Program-made: the position numbers and the translations under genes | Assembly: GCA_024225395.1 (NCBI GenBank) | Contig: JAAEMR010000177.1 | Span: 24,100 to 88,099 of the forward strand | Direction of reading: 5' to 3' | Length of the DNA: 64,000 bases | Source: Gammaproteobacteria bacterium | GTDB taxonomy: Bacteria > Pseudomonadota > Gammaproteobacteria > GCA-001735895 | Part shown: piece after piece, positions 27,935-35,845 of the stretch | Layout: each line of letters opens with the position of its first letter | How positions within the stretch are numbered: position 1 is the first letter of the stretch | The notes under the pieces: generated by a model | Database searches by the model: none | What the model was told of the DNA's origin: nothing | Seen by the model: only the letters and a program-made list of their open reading frames with translations

Positions 27935-27988
27935 GATTAAATACTTAAAAGGGCTTATAAGAGTTTTAATTGCAAGGTTCTCAAAAAA

Positions 27989-28062
27989 AGCTAACGGCTA
28001 AGCATTTATACGAAGTGCGCAGCACGTTGTATAAATGTCTGTTGAAGTATGCCTCGTTGGGC
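27989..28062 (-). repeat. attC-like recombination site A
   Basis: On the minus strand: R'' GCCCAAC (fits RYYYAAC exactly), CTTCAACAGAC, then a symmetric hairpin and a terminal GTTAGC. The hairpin arms are CATTTATAC (28003-28011) and GTATAAATG (28029-28037), with an inner GTGC/GCAC. The 74-base length is in the attC range. It sits upstream of the lipoprotein hydrolase, which reads away from it, as a cassette gene would. Confidence 0.58.
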
Positions 28063-28526
28063 ACACTCTTTATTAATAGGGTATTGTATTGCGATGGTAA
28101 GCTGTTGGCTCAACCATAGGTGGCTCTGATCGCTGCTTGCCTTGCAGTATTGATGACTTTTATCCAGTTTACTCACCCGTTCCCTGTTTATTTTTGCTTA
28201 TTTCAGCATGAGTTTACGGGGTTTTCTGTGCTTTGAACATAGCTATCCATCAAACCGGGTCAGGCCTGTATTTTCATTCTGTTTTTTCGTCTCTGTCAGT
28301 CCATGTCGTCAGTCCGGTAACGGATAACCCCAGGTTTGTAGCGGGGCAATCCCGTGTTTTAAGATCAGCGATCCTTTTTTACATTCAGGACAGGGATAGA
28401 TTGTCTGTTCATTACTCAACTCTGTCGTTTTCTGTGGTGCTGGTTTTGCCAGACCCTTGCGAATCACTTTCAACGATTGCTTTCAGGTAGTCCGCATACT
28501 TTCTTGCAAAATCTGCGGTTACAGGT
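28063..28526 (-). pseudogene. Degenerate region with a zinc-ribbon C-terminal remnant, possibly transposase
   Basis: No intact gene. On the minus strand a frame ending at 28309 reads IYPCPECKKGSLILKHG, a CxxC zinc-ribbon-like segment, preceded by IRKGLAKPAPQK. Another frame just upstream reads VTADFARKYADYLKAIVE, so at least one frameshift seems to have occurred. Such ends occur in IS91-like transposases, but this match is only an impression. The rest of the stretch (28063-28300) shows nothing recognisable. Confidence 0.35.
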
Positions 28527-28919
28527 TTATCGCTTTACCGTTTCGACAATAAATTCAGGGTTGTTCATTATAGTTTTTTTCACGGCGCACTGAGATGCTA
28601 CTTTTTTGAGCACTGAATGTAGTTTTTCCGGGATTTCTTCGGGTACAAAAATCGTTGTGACGAAGCCAGTTATTACATTTTTATTATCACGTTTGGTAGT
28701 CAAAGTGATCTCAATGCCAGAAGAGTCAATATTTTTATTGTTACAATATGACTGTACATAAAAGCCAGCACAGGTGGCTATCGAGGCTAAAAATAAATCA
28801 TAAGGAGCGGGTGCGGAGTTACTGCCACCACTCTTTTCAGGCTGATCAGTCATGATCAGGTGATCACCAATGTGCGTTGAAACTTTTTTATTGCCTTCAA
28901 GTGTTACTTTTAATTCCAT
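28527..28919 (-). CDS. OsmC family protein
   Basis: 130-aa OsmC/Ohr-fold protein. TDQPEKSGGSNSAPAPYDLFLASIATCAGFYVQ contains the first conserved Cys region, and KVASQCAVKKTI contains the second Cys. The pair of redox cysteines is characteristic of hydroperoxide-reducing members, although this YhfA-like type is less studied. Cytosolic. Monocistronic on the minus strand. Confidence 0.88.
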   Translation of the reverse strand: MELKVTLEGNKKVSTHIGDHLIMTDQPEKSGGSNSAPAPYDLFLASIATCAGFYVQSYCNNKNIDSSGIEITLTTKRDNKNVITGFVTTIFVPEEIPEKLHSVLKKVASQCAVKKTIMNNPEFIVETVKR

Positions 28920-29226
28920 ACAAAATTTCCTCTAAAAATTGAAAGATTATACAAGTGGAATTTCTGGTTGGAAGTAGATAGTTGAAATTTTTTATTAATT
29001 TTGCGGGTGTCTGTTGATGGCGTACCTTGAACGCATTCATTATGGTCGGTGGTAACGGTCGAAAATGTCACGAACCAGTCTTGCAGGGTTGAGTTAAAGA
29101 AGTTCACAGCTGTAATTAACTATAGAAAAAACAATGTAGGTGATATTTGAACTTCTCTAACTTATTTATACAGTTTGTAATTATCCTCTGACATTGATTT
29201 TACAATTTTATGCAGGAGTTCGGGGA

Positions 29227-30225
29227 TTAAGGCTTTTTAATAGAGAGGGTAATTTCTTTCTGATCTCTCATTAACGTCAGGCTGATATCTTCACCGCTGT
29301 CATAGGATTCCAGAATTCTCCAGGTCTTGGATGTTGAGTTAGGAGAGCGGTCTCCTATCTTTAAAATAACATCGCCCTGATTAAGACTGAACTGGTTATC
29401 ATCGGGTATTTTTAAAACCAGCATTCCCTTGTCCGACCCGAAGTAGCGACCGAGTTTTTTGTTGATGGGGTAAAGTTCTATTTCAGCAAATGCATCATTG
29501 TCTACTTCAATGTGTATCTTTTTGTTAATCCGCTTTTCCAGGTCATCGGCGAGAAAGTTAATGCCATGTTGCAGATGATCTCCTCGTTTTCCGGCAGAAA
29601 AAGTGATTTTCATCTGTTGCCCTTTGCGATCTATCAAGAGCGTTAACTGCTGACCCGGTTTAACCTTTTTCATGGTGCGGTAAAGTTGACTGGCAGGAGA
29701 CTTATCCTTTGTACGGGCCATACTCTCAGAGTTTATACTGGTGATGACATCATCAGCTTGTAAACCGGCATTTTGAGCGGGGCCATCGGGTGTGACACCC
29801 AGTAACAAAATTCCGTCATCTACACTTGCTTCTTCATCCAGCAATATGCCCAGAAATGCGCCATTACTCGTTTTTTTGTCCCCCATCTTACGAAGCATTT
29901 TGACAAGGCCTTTAAGTTCTTTGCCCATTTCGCTCATGTCTTCATTGAACTCTTTACCCATTTCGCTCATTTCCTTATTGATCTCAACAATTTCCTTGTT
30001 GATTTCCATGGCTTCCTGGTCATGAGTATTTGCAGCAATGACTATGTGCATTTTCTCTACTTCGTTGTCGATTTGATCTGTGATGTTAATAACGATGTCG
30101 TTAATGTCATGTGTTACATGAACTTGATCTGGGCTAGAGTCACTGTTATTGGCCGGTGCAGCAAAGCTATTCAAACTTACAGTTAAACACAGGCTTAAAA
30201 GAGCGAAGGTCAGGATTTTATTCAT
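29227..30225 (-). CDS. Exported PDZ-domain protein
   Basis: 332-aa periplasmic protein with a clear signal peptide (ILTFALLSLCLTVSLNSFA). A charged helical segment with a repeated SEMGKE(F/L) unit (about residues 80-110) precedes a PDZ domain (GAFLGILLDE through LLIDRKGQQ) and a second, more divergent PDZ near the C-terminus (GMLVLKIPDDNQFSLNQGDVILKIG). No protease domain is attached. It is the third gene of the ECF sigma/anti-sigma operon, 20 bases downstream of the anti-sigma gene, so it is probably part of the envelope stress sensing or response system. Confidence 0.87.
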   Translation of the reverse strand: MNKILTFALLSLCLTVSLNSFAAPANNSDSSPDQVHVTHDINDIVINITDQIDNEVEKMHIVIAANTHDQEAMEINKEIVEINKEMSEMGKEFNEDMSEMGKELKGLVKMLRKMGDKKTSNGAFLGILLDEEASVDDGILLLGVTPDGPAQNAGLQADDVITSINSESMARTKDKSPASQLYRTMKKVKPGQQLTLLIDRKGQQMKITFSAGKRGDHLQHGINFLADDLEKRINKKIHIEVDNDAFAEIELYPINKKLGRYFGSDKGMLVLKIPDDNQFSLNQGDVILKIGDRSPNSTSKTWRILESYDSGEDISLTLMRDQKEITLSIKKP

Positions 30226-30245
30226 TGGATTATCCCCGTGTTGTG

Positions 30246-30878
30246 TTAAAAAGTTCTATAGGTTGTCATCAAAGGTTTGGCTTTTTGTTTAACAAGCTGG
30301 CGCATCAGGTGAACACGTTCTTTCATCAAGGTGATTTTGAAAGTTTGATCTTCACCTGTCTTATCATAGTCATTCAACGCCACGTCTATAGTGGCAATAC
30401 TGTCACGATATTGTGAAATTTTACCGACCGTACTTAGGTTGATAATGGTGGGCTGTCGGTCCAGGTAAGCCAGTGTTGATTCAAGTTGCTGGCTTTCCTG
30501 CAACAGGCTTAAATATTCAGGATTAGTTTCTGGTTGCAGTAGTGTTTCTGATTTCTGTACAGGGTTGAGTATGAACAGGGTGGCGACTATAACGATAGAG
30601 GCAGCGGTAGCAAACCATTGATATGGCCAGTTTTGTGTTTTTTTAACAGCAGCTTGTGGTGGTTGAATTTCATGTTGAATGTTTGACCACAAATGGGCAG
30701 GGGCCTGTACCTGAGGCAACTGCTGTAGTTGCGATCGGCTTTCGCTGATTTGAACTACTTCGTTTAAGCAAAGCACACACTGCTGAATATGAGAACTGTC
30801 TTCGTCAGAACAACAGTTATCGAGATAATCTAGCAGTGTTGCTGTTGCTGGATGTTGGTCGTCGCTGTATTTTGCCAT
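30246..30878 (-). CDS. Anti-sigma factor, single-pass membrane
   Basis: 210-aa protein with an N-terminal zinc anti-sigma-like motif (HIQQCVLCLNEV, HxxxCxxC), a central membrane helix (WFATAASIVIVATLFIL) and a periplasmic helical region. It overlaps the sigma factor gene by 49 bases, the usual arrangement of a cognate pair. It should hold the sigma factor at the membrane until a periplasmic signal arrives. The partner PDZ protein follows immediately. Confidence 0.85.
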   Translation of the reverse strand: MAKYSDDQHPATATLLDYLDNCCSDEDSSHIQQCVLCLNEVVQISESRSQLQQLPQVQAPAHLWSNIQHEIQPPQAAVKKTQNWPYQWFATAASIVIVATLFILNPVQKSETLLQPETNPEYLSLLQESQQLESTLAYLDRQPTIINLSTVGKISQYRDSIATIDVALNDYDKTGEDQTFKITLMKERVHLMRQLVKQKAKPLMTTYRTF

Positions 30879-31411
30879 TTTAAAATTGTTCTCAGTTTGT
30901 CGTATGCCCGTGATAATTGAGACTTGGAAAAACTGGATGTTTTATCCATCATGTTTCCAATCTCTTCATGGGTATATCCTTCAATATCATGCAACCAGAC
31001 TATTGCACGAGCCGTTGTAGAGAGTTTATTTAGCACTTTCTCCAGGTCATGCAGGTTAGCTGCCCGATCTGTCTGTATTAAAACTTCAGGTTGATCTTCT
31101 ATTTCATCAAGTGATAAAGGTGCATTTTTATCACGTCTTAATTTCATCAATGTTGTATTTACTGCAATGCGTCTGAGCCAGGCCCAGAATGGGGCACTTC
31201 CCTTGTACTGATCTAATTTCTTGAACACATCTATAAACGTATCCTGAGTAATATCTTCTGCATCTGCATTCGACGACGTTATTCTCAGGGCCAGGGAATA
31301 CACCGCAGTTGAATAGGTTCTATACAGGTACTCCATCGCTTCCATATCACCTTTTCGGGCTTTGGCCAGTGCGAAGTCATCTATCTGTATAGCAAAATTA
31401 GATCTGTTCAT
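30830..31411 (-). CDS. ECF RNA polymerase sigma factor
   Basis: 193-aa sigma-70 family ECF factor. Region 2 is LYRTYSTAVYSLALRITSSNADAEDITQDTFIDVFKKL, with the core-binding and -10 recognition helices. Region 4 is ARAIVWLHDIEGYTHEEIGNMM, with the helix-turn-helix that reads the -35. The start at 31411 is only 8 bases from the predicted -10 box, so the mRNA may be almost leaderless. A later ATG (31345) has an AAAGGTGAT site but would cut into region 2. Controls itself and a divergent exported protein (see paired promoters). Confidence 0.92.
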   Translation of the reverse strand: MNRSNFAIQIDDFALAKARKGDMEAMEYLYRTYSTAVYSLALRITSSNADAEDITQDTFIDVFKKLDQYKGSAPFWAWLRRIAVNTTLMKLRRDKNAPLSLDEIEDQPEVLIQTDRAANLHDLEKVLNKLSTTARAIVWLHDIEGYTHEEIGNMMDKTSSFSKSQLSRAYDKLRTILKWQNTATTNIQQQQHC

Positions 31412-31419
31412 TATGAATA

Positions 31420-31448
31420 AGATGAACCCAGGACGAAAAGGGTCGCAA
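31420..31448 (-). promoter_or_regulatory. ECF-type promoter of the sigma operon
   Basis: On the minus strand TTGCGAC (31442-31448) is followed after 16 bases by TCATCT (31420-31425). The identical two boxes with identical 16-base spacing occur on the plus strand just 30 bases away, driving the divergent gene. The spacing and the neighbouring ECF gene make autoregulation the simplest reading. Confidence 0.65.
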
Positions 31449-31477
31449 TTATTTTTATTTATTTTTTTTAAAAATTT

Positions 31478-31506
31478 TTGCGACTATTTACTGCCCCCAA
31501 TCATCT
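31478..31506 (+). promoter_or_regulatory. ECF-type promoter of the small exported protein gene
   Basis: TTGCGAC (31478-31484), 16 bases, TCATCT (31501-31506): exact match in both boxes and spacing to the divergent sigma-operon promoter. It leaves a leader of about 45 bases before the ATG at 31557, which has a GAAGGAG ribosome site. Confidence 0.65.
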
Positions 31507-31556
31507 AGATAAATAACATAGAAGTAAATGTTTAAAATAATATGAAGGAGCGAATT

Positions 31557-31856
31557 ATGTTACAGATTAAAAAATTATTGACTGGAAAGAGTTTACTGTT
31601 AGTGAGTATGTTGTTGAGTGTATCTGTACCTGCTTATGCTGAGAATAGCCCGGAAGCAAATTTAGCCAACTGGTCTAAGCAGATGTCACAAGCTATGAAC
31701 TTGAAAATGGAGAATAAAATTGAGCAAATCGTAATGAAAGCTCAACATATGCATCAACTGGCGATGGATAGCAGAAATTTACTGACTGCTGTGGATAAGA
31801 AAATTGATTGTGAAACTGAAAATAAGATAAGTAAAATTAAGGGGAGTAGCGGGTAA
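31557..31856 (+). CDS. Small exported protein of the ECF regulon
   Basis: 99-aa protein from ATG 31557, chosen for its GAAGGAG site (31545-31551); an ATG at 31542 is also in frame. Signal peptide LLTGKSLLLVSMLLSVSVPAYA, then a short, helical, Met- and Lys-rich mature part with one Cys near the C-terminus. No family recognised. Preceded by a promoter identical in its boxes to that of the sigma operon, so likely an output of that sigma factor. It ends next to a hairpin region. Confidence 0.72.
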   Translation: MLQIKKLLTGKSLLLVSMLLSVSVPAYAENSPEANLANWSKQMSQAMNLKMENKIEQIVMKAQHMHQLAMDSRNLLTAVDKKIDCETENKISKIKGSSG

Positions 31857-31914
31857 CATAAATTGATACATGGATGAATACTTTGTTAATGCTACTCCCC
31901 GTCGTTTTGGGGTA
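31841..31914 (+). terminator. Alternative hairpins after the small exported gene
   Basis: GGGGAGTAGC (31841-31850) overlaps the end of the coding sequence and is perfectly complementary to GCTACTCCCC (31891-31900). The latter can instead pair with GGGGTAG (31908-31914) across an 8-base loop. The two structures exclude each other. No long U-tract follows, so this may be a terminator in a loose sense or a regulatory fold. Confidence 0.4.
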
Positions 31915-31917
31915 GAC

Positions 31918-32397
31918 TTAACTGTTAGACGCAGATGAGCAGTATTTGTTTTTAAACCATTGATCGATTGAAAAATACCCGGAACCAAAGATGATAGTGG
32001 TTAGTAACATGGCTCCCCAGAAAATGTGTGGAGTTACCTGCCCAACTTTTGCAAGCGTTGCATAATAGGAGACGACAGCGACTACATTGAGGATAGAAAG
32101 CGCAATAGCGATATACCGGGTTCCAAACCCGATAACTAGAAAAATGGGTAGTATTAACTCACCCGCAGTGGCCAGAAAGGCGGCGACTTCATAATTTAAA
32201 AATGGAACGTTATATTCTTCTCTGAAAAGATATAACACCCCATATTCATCTCCCCAGGTATTAAGCTTCTGTAATCCTGACATGAAAAAAACTTTGGCGA
32301 CCCATAATCTGAACAGTAACAGGAGTGGTGATTGAAGTTTTTCCAGTAAGGAATTGATCCCCAGAACCGGTGCAGTCAGTGTATTGATTAGTGGCAT
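31918..32397 (-). CDS. DoxX family membrane protein
   Basis: 159 aa from ATG 32397, which has a GGGGGAAAC ribosome site; a longer in-frame form (to 32520) has none. Four membrane segments. LLLFRLWVAKVFFMSGLQKLNTW and AAFLATAGELILPIFLVIGFGTRY are typical of DoxX/SURF4-like proteins. Function in the family is poorly defined; links to redox stress are reported. It lies beside the ECF sigma system in convergent orientation to the small exported gene. Confidence 0.85.
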   Translation of the reverse strand: MPLINTLTAPVLGINSLLEKLQSPLLLLFRLWVAKVFFMSGLQKLNTWGDEYGVLYLFREEYNVPFLNYEVAAFLATAGELILPIFLVIGFGTRYIAIALSILNVVAVVSYYATLAKVGQVTPHIFWGAMLLTTIIFGSGYFSIDQWFKNKYCSSASNS

Positions 32398-32674
32398 TAT
32401 TGTTTCCCCCTGGTAAGAATTGTTGTGCCTGTTTGATGATTTTGCACAAACATAGTTCATTTTTGTCATAAATGATCCTGAAGTGATGTCTGTAGTGCAG
32501 GGCACTATTATTGACGACACAAATGAATTAATTTTCAGAGTTAGCAGTTGTATTAAACACTCAGCGTACCTTTGTGTCCTTTGCGGTTAAAATTTTTTGT
32601 ATAGATAGCTGAAGCTCAGTAATAATCAGGTTGTTTTAATTTGTCAGGCTGTAAAAATCAGCGGTTTAAGAACT

Positions 32675-33616
32675 TTACCCTATCTCCAGTCCCAGATATT
32701 TTGTCGCCATATAAATGGTGAAGGGTAAGGTGAAAAAAGAGATAAGCGTTTGATTGGTAATCAATGATGCCATCAGTTTGTAGTCGCCACCCATTTGACG
32801 CGCCAGAGCAAAACCAGATGCTGCAGTCGGGGTTGCAGCATAAATAATCAGAATGATGGCTGTTTCAGGCGGGGTAGGGATCATCAAAAGTCCCCCTAAA
32901 ACGATGACCGGGTATAGTAAAAATTTCCCCAGGCTTGATAAAACAAAAGCAGGATGAGTTTGTTTTAATCCCTGAAATCTCATACTGGCACCAATGCACA
33001 AAAGTACTACAGGTAAGGTCGCGCTGCCTAACAGGGCTGTTACATCGTGAACAATAAGAATGTGTGTCCACCCAAGGTAATTGCACATAAAACCTGAGAA
33101 AATGGCGATCAACAAAGGGTTTCTTATTAAATCATTGACTATTTTTGTAATAAGATTCTGCTGCCCTTTATGTAAAATAATTACCAGTACAATGACGATA
33201 CTGATGTTGGTGACCGGTATCAGCACAGCGGTGGCCAGTGTGGCGATTATTAATCCACTCTCACCGAACAGCCTTTCTGAAATAGCCAGTGCGATAAATG
33301 TATTGTGTCGTCCCGCTGCCTGCACAATGGAGCTGCCGGCTTTGTTGTCAAACTTTAACCGGTTACTTGCTAGCCAGATAATTAAAATAGTTAACAACAG
33401 GCCAGAAAGCAGAGGTGCTGATATTTGAGGTAAAAGCTCCGAACTAATAGAAATAGTGGATGTTTTGTAAAATAAAAACGCTGGAAAGAGTATCCAGTAA
33501 ACCAGTTTGTCGGCATACAGCCAGTATTCATCACTGGGCACGCTTTTTAAGCGCAAATAACTGCCCAGTAAAATAAGTGCGAAGATAGTGCCGATGGCTG
33601 AAATGATATCAATCAT
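32675..33616 (-). CDS. AEC family transporter (auxin efflux carrier-like)
   Basis: 313-aa permease with about ten membrane segments of the AEC family, whose bacterial members carry malate, malonate or other small carboxylates. AAGRHNTFIALAISERLFGESG and the C-terminal YAATPTAASGFALARQMGGD are typical. It overlaps the end of the LysR gene by 8 bases and is therefore co-transcribed with it. The divergent CoA-transferase cluster suggests an organic acid as substrate (inference). Confidence 0.85.
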   Translation of the reverse strand: MIDIISAIGTIFALILLGSYLRLKSVPSDEYWLYADKLVYWILFPAFLFYKTSTISISSELLPQISAPLLSGLLLTILIIWLASNRLKFDNKAGSSIVQAAGRHNTFIALAISERLFGESGLIIATLATAVLIPVTNISIVIVLVIILHKGQQNLITKIVNDLIRNPLLIAIFSGFMCNYLGWTHILIVHDVTALLGSATLPVVLLCIGASMRFQGLKQTHPAFVLSSLGKFLLYPVIVLGGLLMIPTPPETAIILIIYAATPTAASGFALARQMGGDYKLMASLITNQTLISFFTLPFTIYMATKYLGLEIG

Positions 33617-34502
33617 TTTTATTGCTCACGGCGAGAGCTGTTTTTGAAAGTAGTATTTCATGTAATACTTTTATCAAATCTGCATTGGGATTGGCCTCTC
33701 TCTGGATTAACCCCACTATTCTTTTAACAGGCTTTTTACCAAATGGAGAGATTACAACTTTACTGTTTAAATTTTGACAATGACTTCTTAATGGAACAAT
33801 TGATACACCCAACCCTTCTGCAACCATCATCGATATGGATTCTAGAGAATCAACTGCCATATTGATTTCTACCTGAATATTTCTATTTTTTAAATGGGTA
33901 TCGATTAAATTCTCTACCCAGGAATGCTTCTTAAACTGTAAAAATGGATAACGTGATAATAACTCTGTATCCAGCAAGCCTTCAGTTCCGGGTGGAGAAA
34001 TAACAACAAGCGGTTCAGCTGCAAATGGTTGCCAGTTGAGTTCTGCTGATATGTGTTGAGGTTCGGTGACAATAGCAGCGTCTATTTCACCTTTTTGAAC
34101 CTTGATCGTTAACTCCCTGGACAATCCTGTAATCAGGTTCACCAGTAAGCGAGGGTGTTTTTTTCGCATCGCTGATAAGGCACAGGGCAGGATGCCGGTG
34201 AGAACCGAGGGCACTGTACCAATATGTAATGTTCCACTGTAGTTATGTTCTATAAATGATTGTTTTAATTCATTAAATTGATTGATCAGTTGACGTGATT
34301 TTTGTGCGAGCAAGACCCCTTCGGCATTTAGAATGGGTGGGCGTTTACTGCGATCAAAAAGCAGGGTTTCAAAATCCTGTTCAAGAGCTTTTATTTGTAA
34401 ACTGATTGCTGACTGAGTAAGACCGATAGTTTCACCAGCCGCGGCAAAGCTACCCTGATCCACAACGGCTAAAAACACTTCCAGGGCGCGTAAATTCGAC
34501 AT
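33609..34502 (-). CDS. LysR-family transcriptional regulator
   Basis: 297-aa LysR regulator: N-terminal winged helix (LRALEVFLAVVDQGSFAAAGETIGLTQSAISLQIKALE) and a C-terminal effector-binding domain (GTLHIGTVPSVLTGILP, EGLGVSIVPL). Divergent from the CoA-transferase gene with 102 bases between, which hold a large inverted repeat. It most likely controls both the AEC permease operon and the catabolic cluster. Effector unknown. Confidence 0.92.
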   Translation of the reverse strand: MSNLRALEVFLAVVDQGSFAAAGETIGLTQSAISLQIKALEQDFETLLFDRSKRPPILNAEGVLLAQKSRQLINQFNELKQSFIEHNYSGTLHIGTVPSVLTGILPCALSAMRKKHPRLLVNLITGLSRELTIKVQKGEIDAAIVTEPQHISAELNWQPFAAEPLVVISPPGTEGLLDTELLSRYPFLQFKKHSWVENLIDTHLKNRNIQVEINMAVDSLESISMMVAEGLGVSIVPLRSHCQNLNSKVVISPFGKKPVKRIVGLIQREANPNADLIKVLHEILLSKTALAVSNKND

Positions 34503-34539
34503 TATTTAGATGAGAAAAAATCAAGTAAATTATAAATTA

Positions 34540-34579
34540 AATTAGTTTGAATTAAGTATTGCTTAAAATTAAACTAATT
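34540..34579. promoter_or_regulatory. Inverted-repeat operator between LysR and CoA-transferase genes
   Basis: AATTAGTTT (34540-34548) faces AAACTAATT (34571-34579), with inner TTAAG (34552-34556) facing CTTAA (34562-34566). An AT-rich dyad of this size in a divergent LysR intergenic region is the expected binding site for the regulator. Ends 25 bases before the CoA-transferase ATG. Confidence 0.6.
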
Positions 34580-34604
34580 GGAATCAGTTTCCGGTATTAA
34601 TTAA

Positions 34605-35831
34605 ATGTTTGATAATAATTCTCCATTGAAAGGTATCTCTGTTGTTGATATTTCAAGAATTTTAGCGGGGCCCAGTTGCACACAATTATTAGGTGATTAT
34701 GGTGCTGACATTATTAAGGTCGAACGTCCACTAAAAGGTGATGATACGCGATACTGGGGACCTCCTTTTTTAAAGAATAAAGAAGGTAATGACAGCCCTG
34801 AGTCATCCTACTATTTAAGTGCTAATCGTAATAAGCGATCAATAACAATAAATATGGCAAAACCGGAAGGTCAGCAGCTGGTTCGTGATTTAGCCAGTAA
34901 CAGTGATATTTTTATTGAAAATTTTAAGGTGGGCGGTAGTCATAAATTTGGCCTCGATTACGATAGTTTAAAAAAGATAAATCCAAAGTTGATTTATTGC
35001 TCTATCTCCGGGTTTGGACAAACAGGACCCTATGCAAATTTACCGGGTTATGATTTTATGATTCAGGCCATGGGCGGGATCATGAGCCTGACCGGGCCGG
35101 AAGAGGGTGAGCCCTGTAAAGTGGGTGTAGGTATTGCAGATGTAATGTGTGGAATGTATGCCTGCACAGCTATTCTGGCTGCGTTACAACATCGGGAAAA
35201 GACAGGAGAAGGTCAATATATAGACATTTCATTGCTTGATACTCAAGTTGCCTGGTTAGTGAACTCTGCTCAAAACTATCTTACCTCCGGCCAGCCAGCC
35301 GAACGATATGGTAATGGACACCCAAATATCGTGCCCTATGAAGTTTTCCCGACCAGTGATGGATATTTTGCTCTGGCAGTTGGCAATGATGCCCAGTTCA
35401 AGGAATTATGTAATGCTATAAAACAGCCTCAATTAGCAACTAACGAAGACTATCAAAAAAATAGTTCACGCATAGTCAACAGGAAGAAATTAATTCCAAT
35501 CCTCAGAAAAAGTTTTATTGGTGACATAACGGACCATTGGTTGACGTTACTTAAGCAGCATGGCGTGCCCTGTGGACCGGTAAATAATGTAGCACAGGTT
35601 TTTAATGATCCTCAGGTTATTGCAAGAGGTATGAAACTCAATATGCCTCATCCTCATATTTCCGATGATCAAATAGATTTAATTGGTAACCCGGTGAAGT
35701 TTTCAACAACACCGGTGAGCTATCGCTATCCGCCTCCTGCTTTAGGTCAGCATACTGAACAAATATTATCTGAACGATTGCATAAAACTGACAGGGAAAT
35801 TTCAAATTATCGCCAGCATGGCATTATTTAA
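34605..35831 (+). CDS. Class III (CaiB/BaiF-type) CoA-transferase
   Basis: 408-aa family III CoA-transferase, which moves CoA between acyl groups through an aspartyl thioester. LKGISVVDISRILAGPSCTQLLGDYGADIIKVERP at the N-terminus, CSISGFGQTGPYANLPGYDFMIQAMGG, and the catalytic Asp in GVGIADVMCGMYACT are visible. It starts a co-directional cluster and is followed 14 bases later by an acyl-CoA dehydrogenase. It presumably activates the acid imported or formed here. Substrate unknown. Confidence 0.92.
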   Translation: MFDNNSPLKGISVVDISRILAGPSCTQLLGDYGADIIKVERPLKGDDTRYWGPPFLKNKEGNDSPESSYYLSANRNKRSITINMAKPEGQQLVRDLASNSDIFIENFKVGGSHKFGLDYDSLKKINPKLIYCSISGFGQTGPYANLPGYDFMIQAMGGIMSLTGPEEGEPCKVGVGIADVMCGMYACTAILAALQHREKTGEGQYIDISLLDTQVAWLVNSAQNYLTSGQPAERYGNGHPNIVPYEVFPTSDGYFALAVGNDAQFKELCNAIKQPQLATNEDYQKNSSRIVNRKKLIPILRKSFIGDITDHWLTLLKQHGVPCGPVNNVAQVFNDPQVIARGMKLNMPHPHISDDQIDLIGNPVKFSTTPVSYRYPPPALGQHTEQILSERLHKTDREISNYRQHGII

Positions 35832-35845
35832 CATGGGAAATATGT

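Noticed and set aside
28910..29107. 65-aa minus-strand frame upstream of the OsmC gene
   Set aside because: It overlaps the OsmC start, has no ribosome site or recognisable domain, and its composition looks random.
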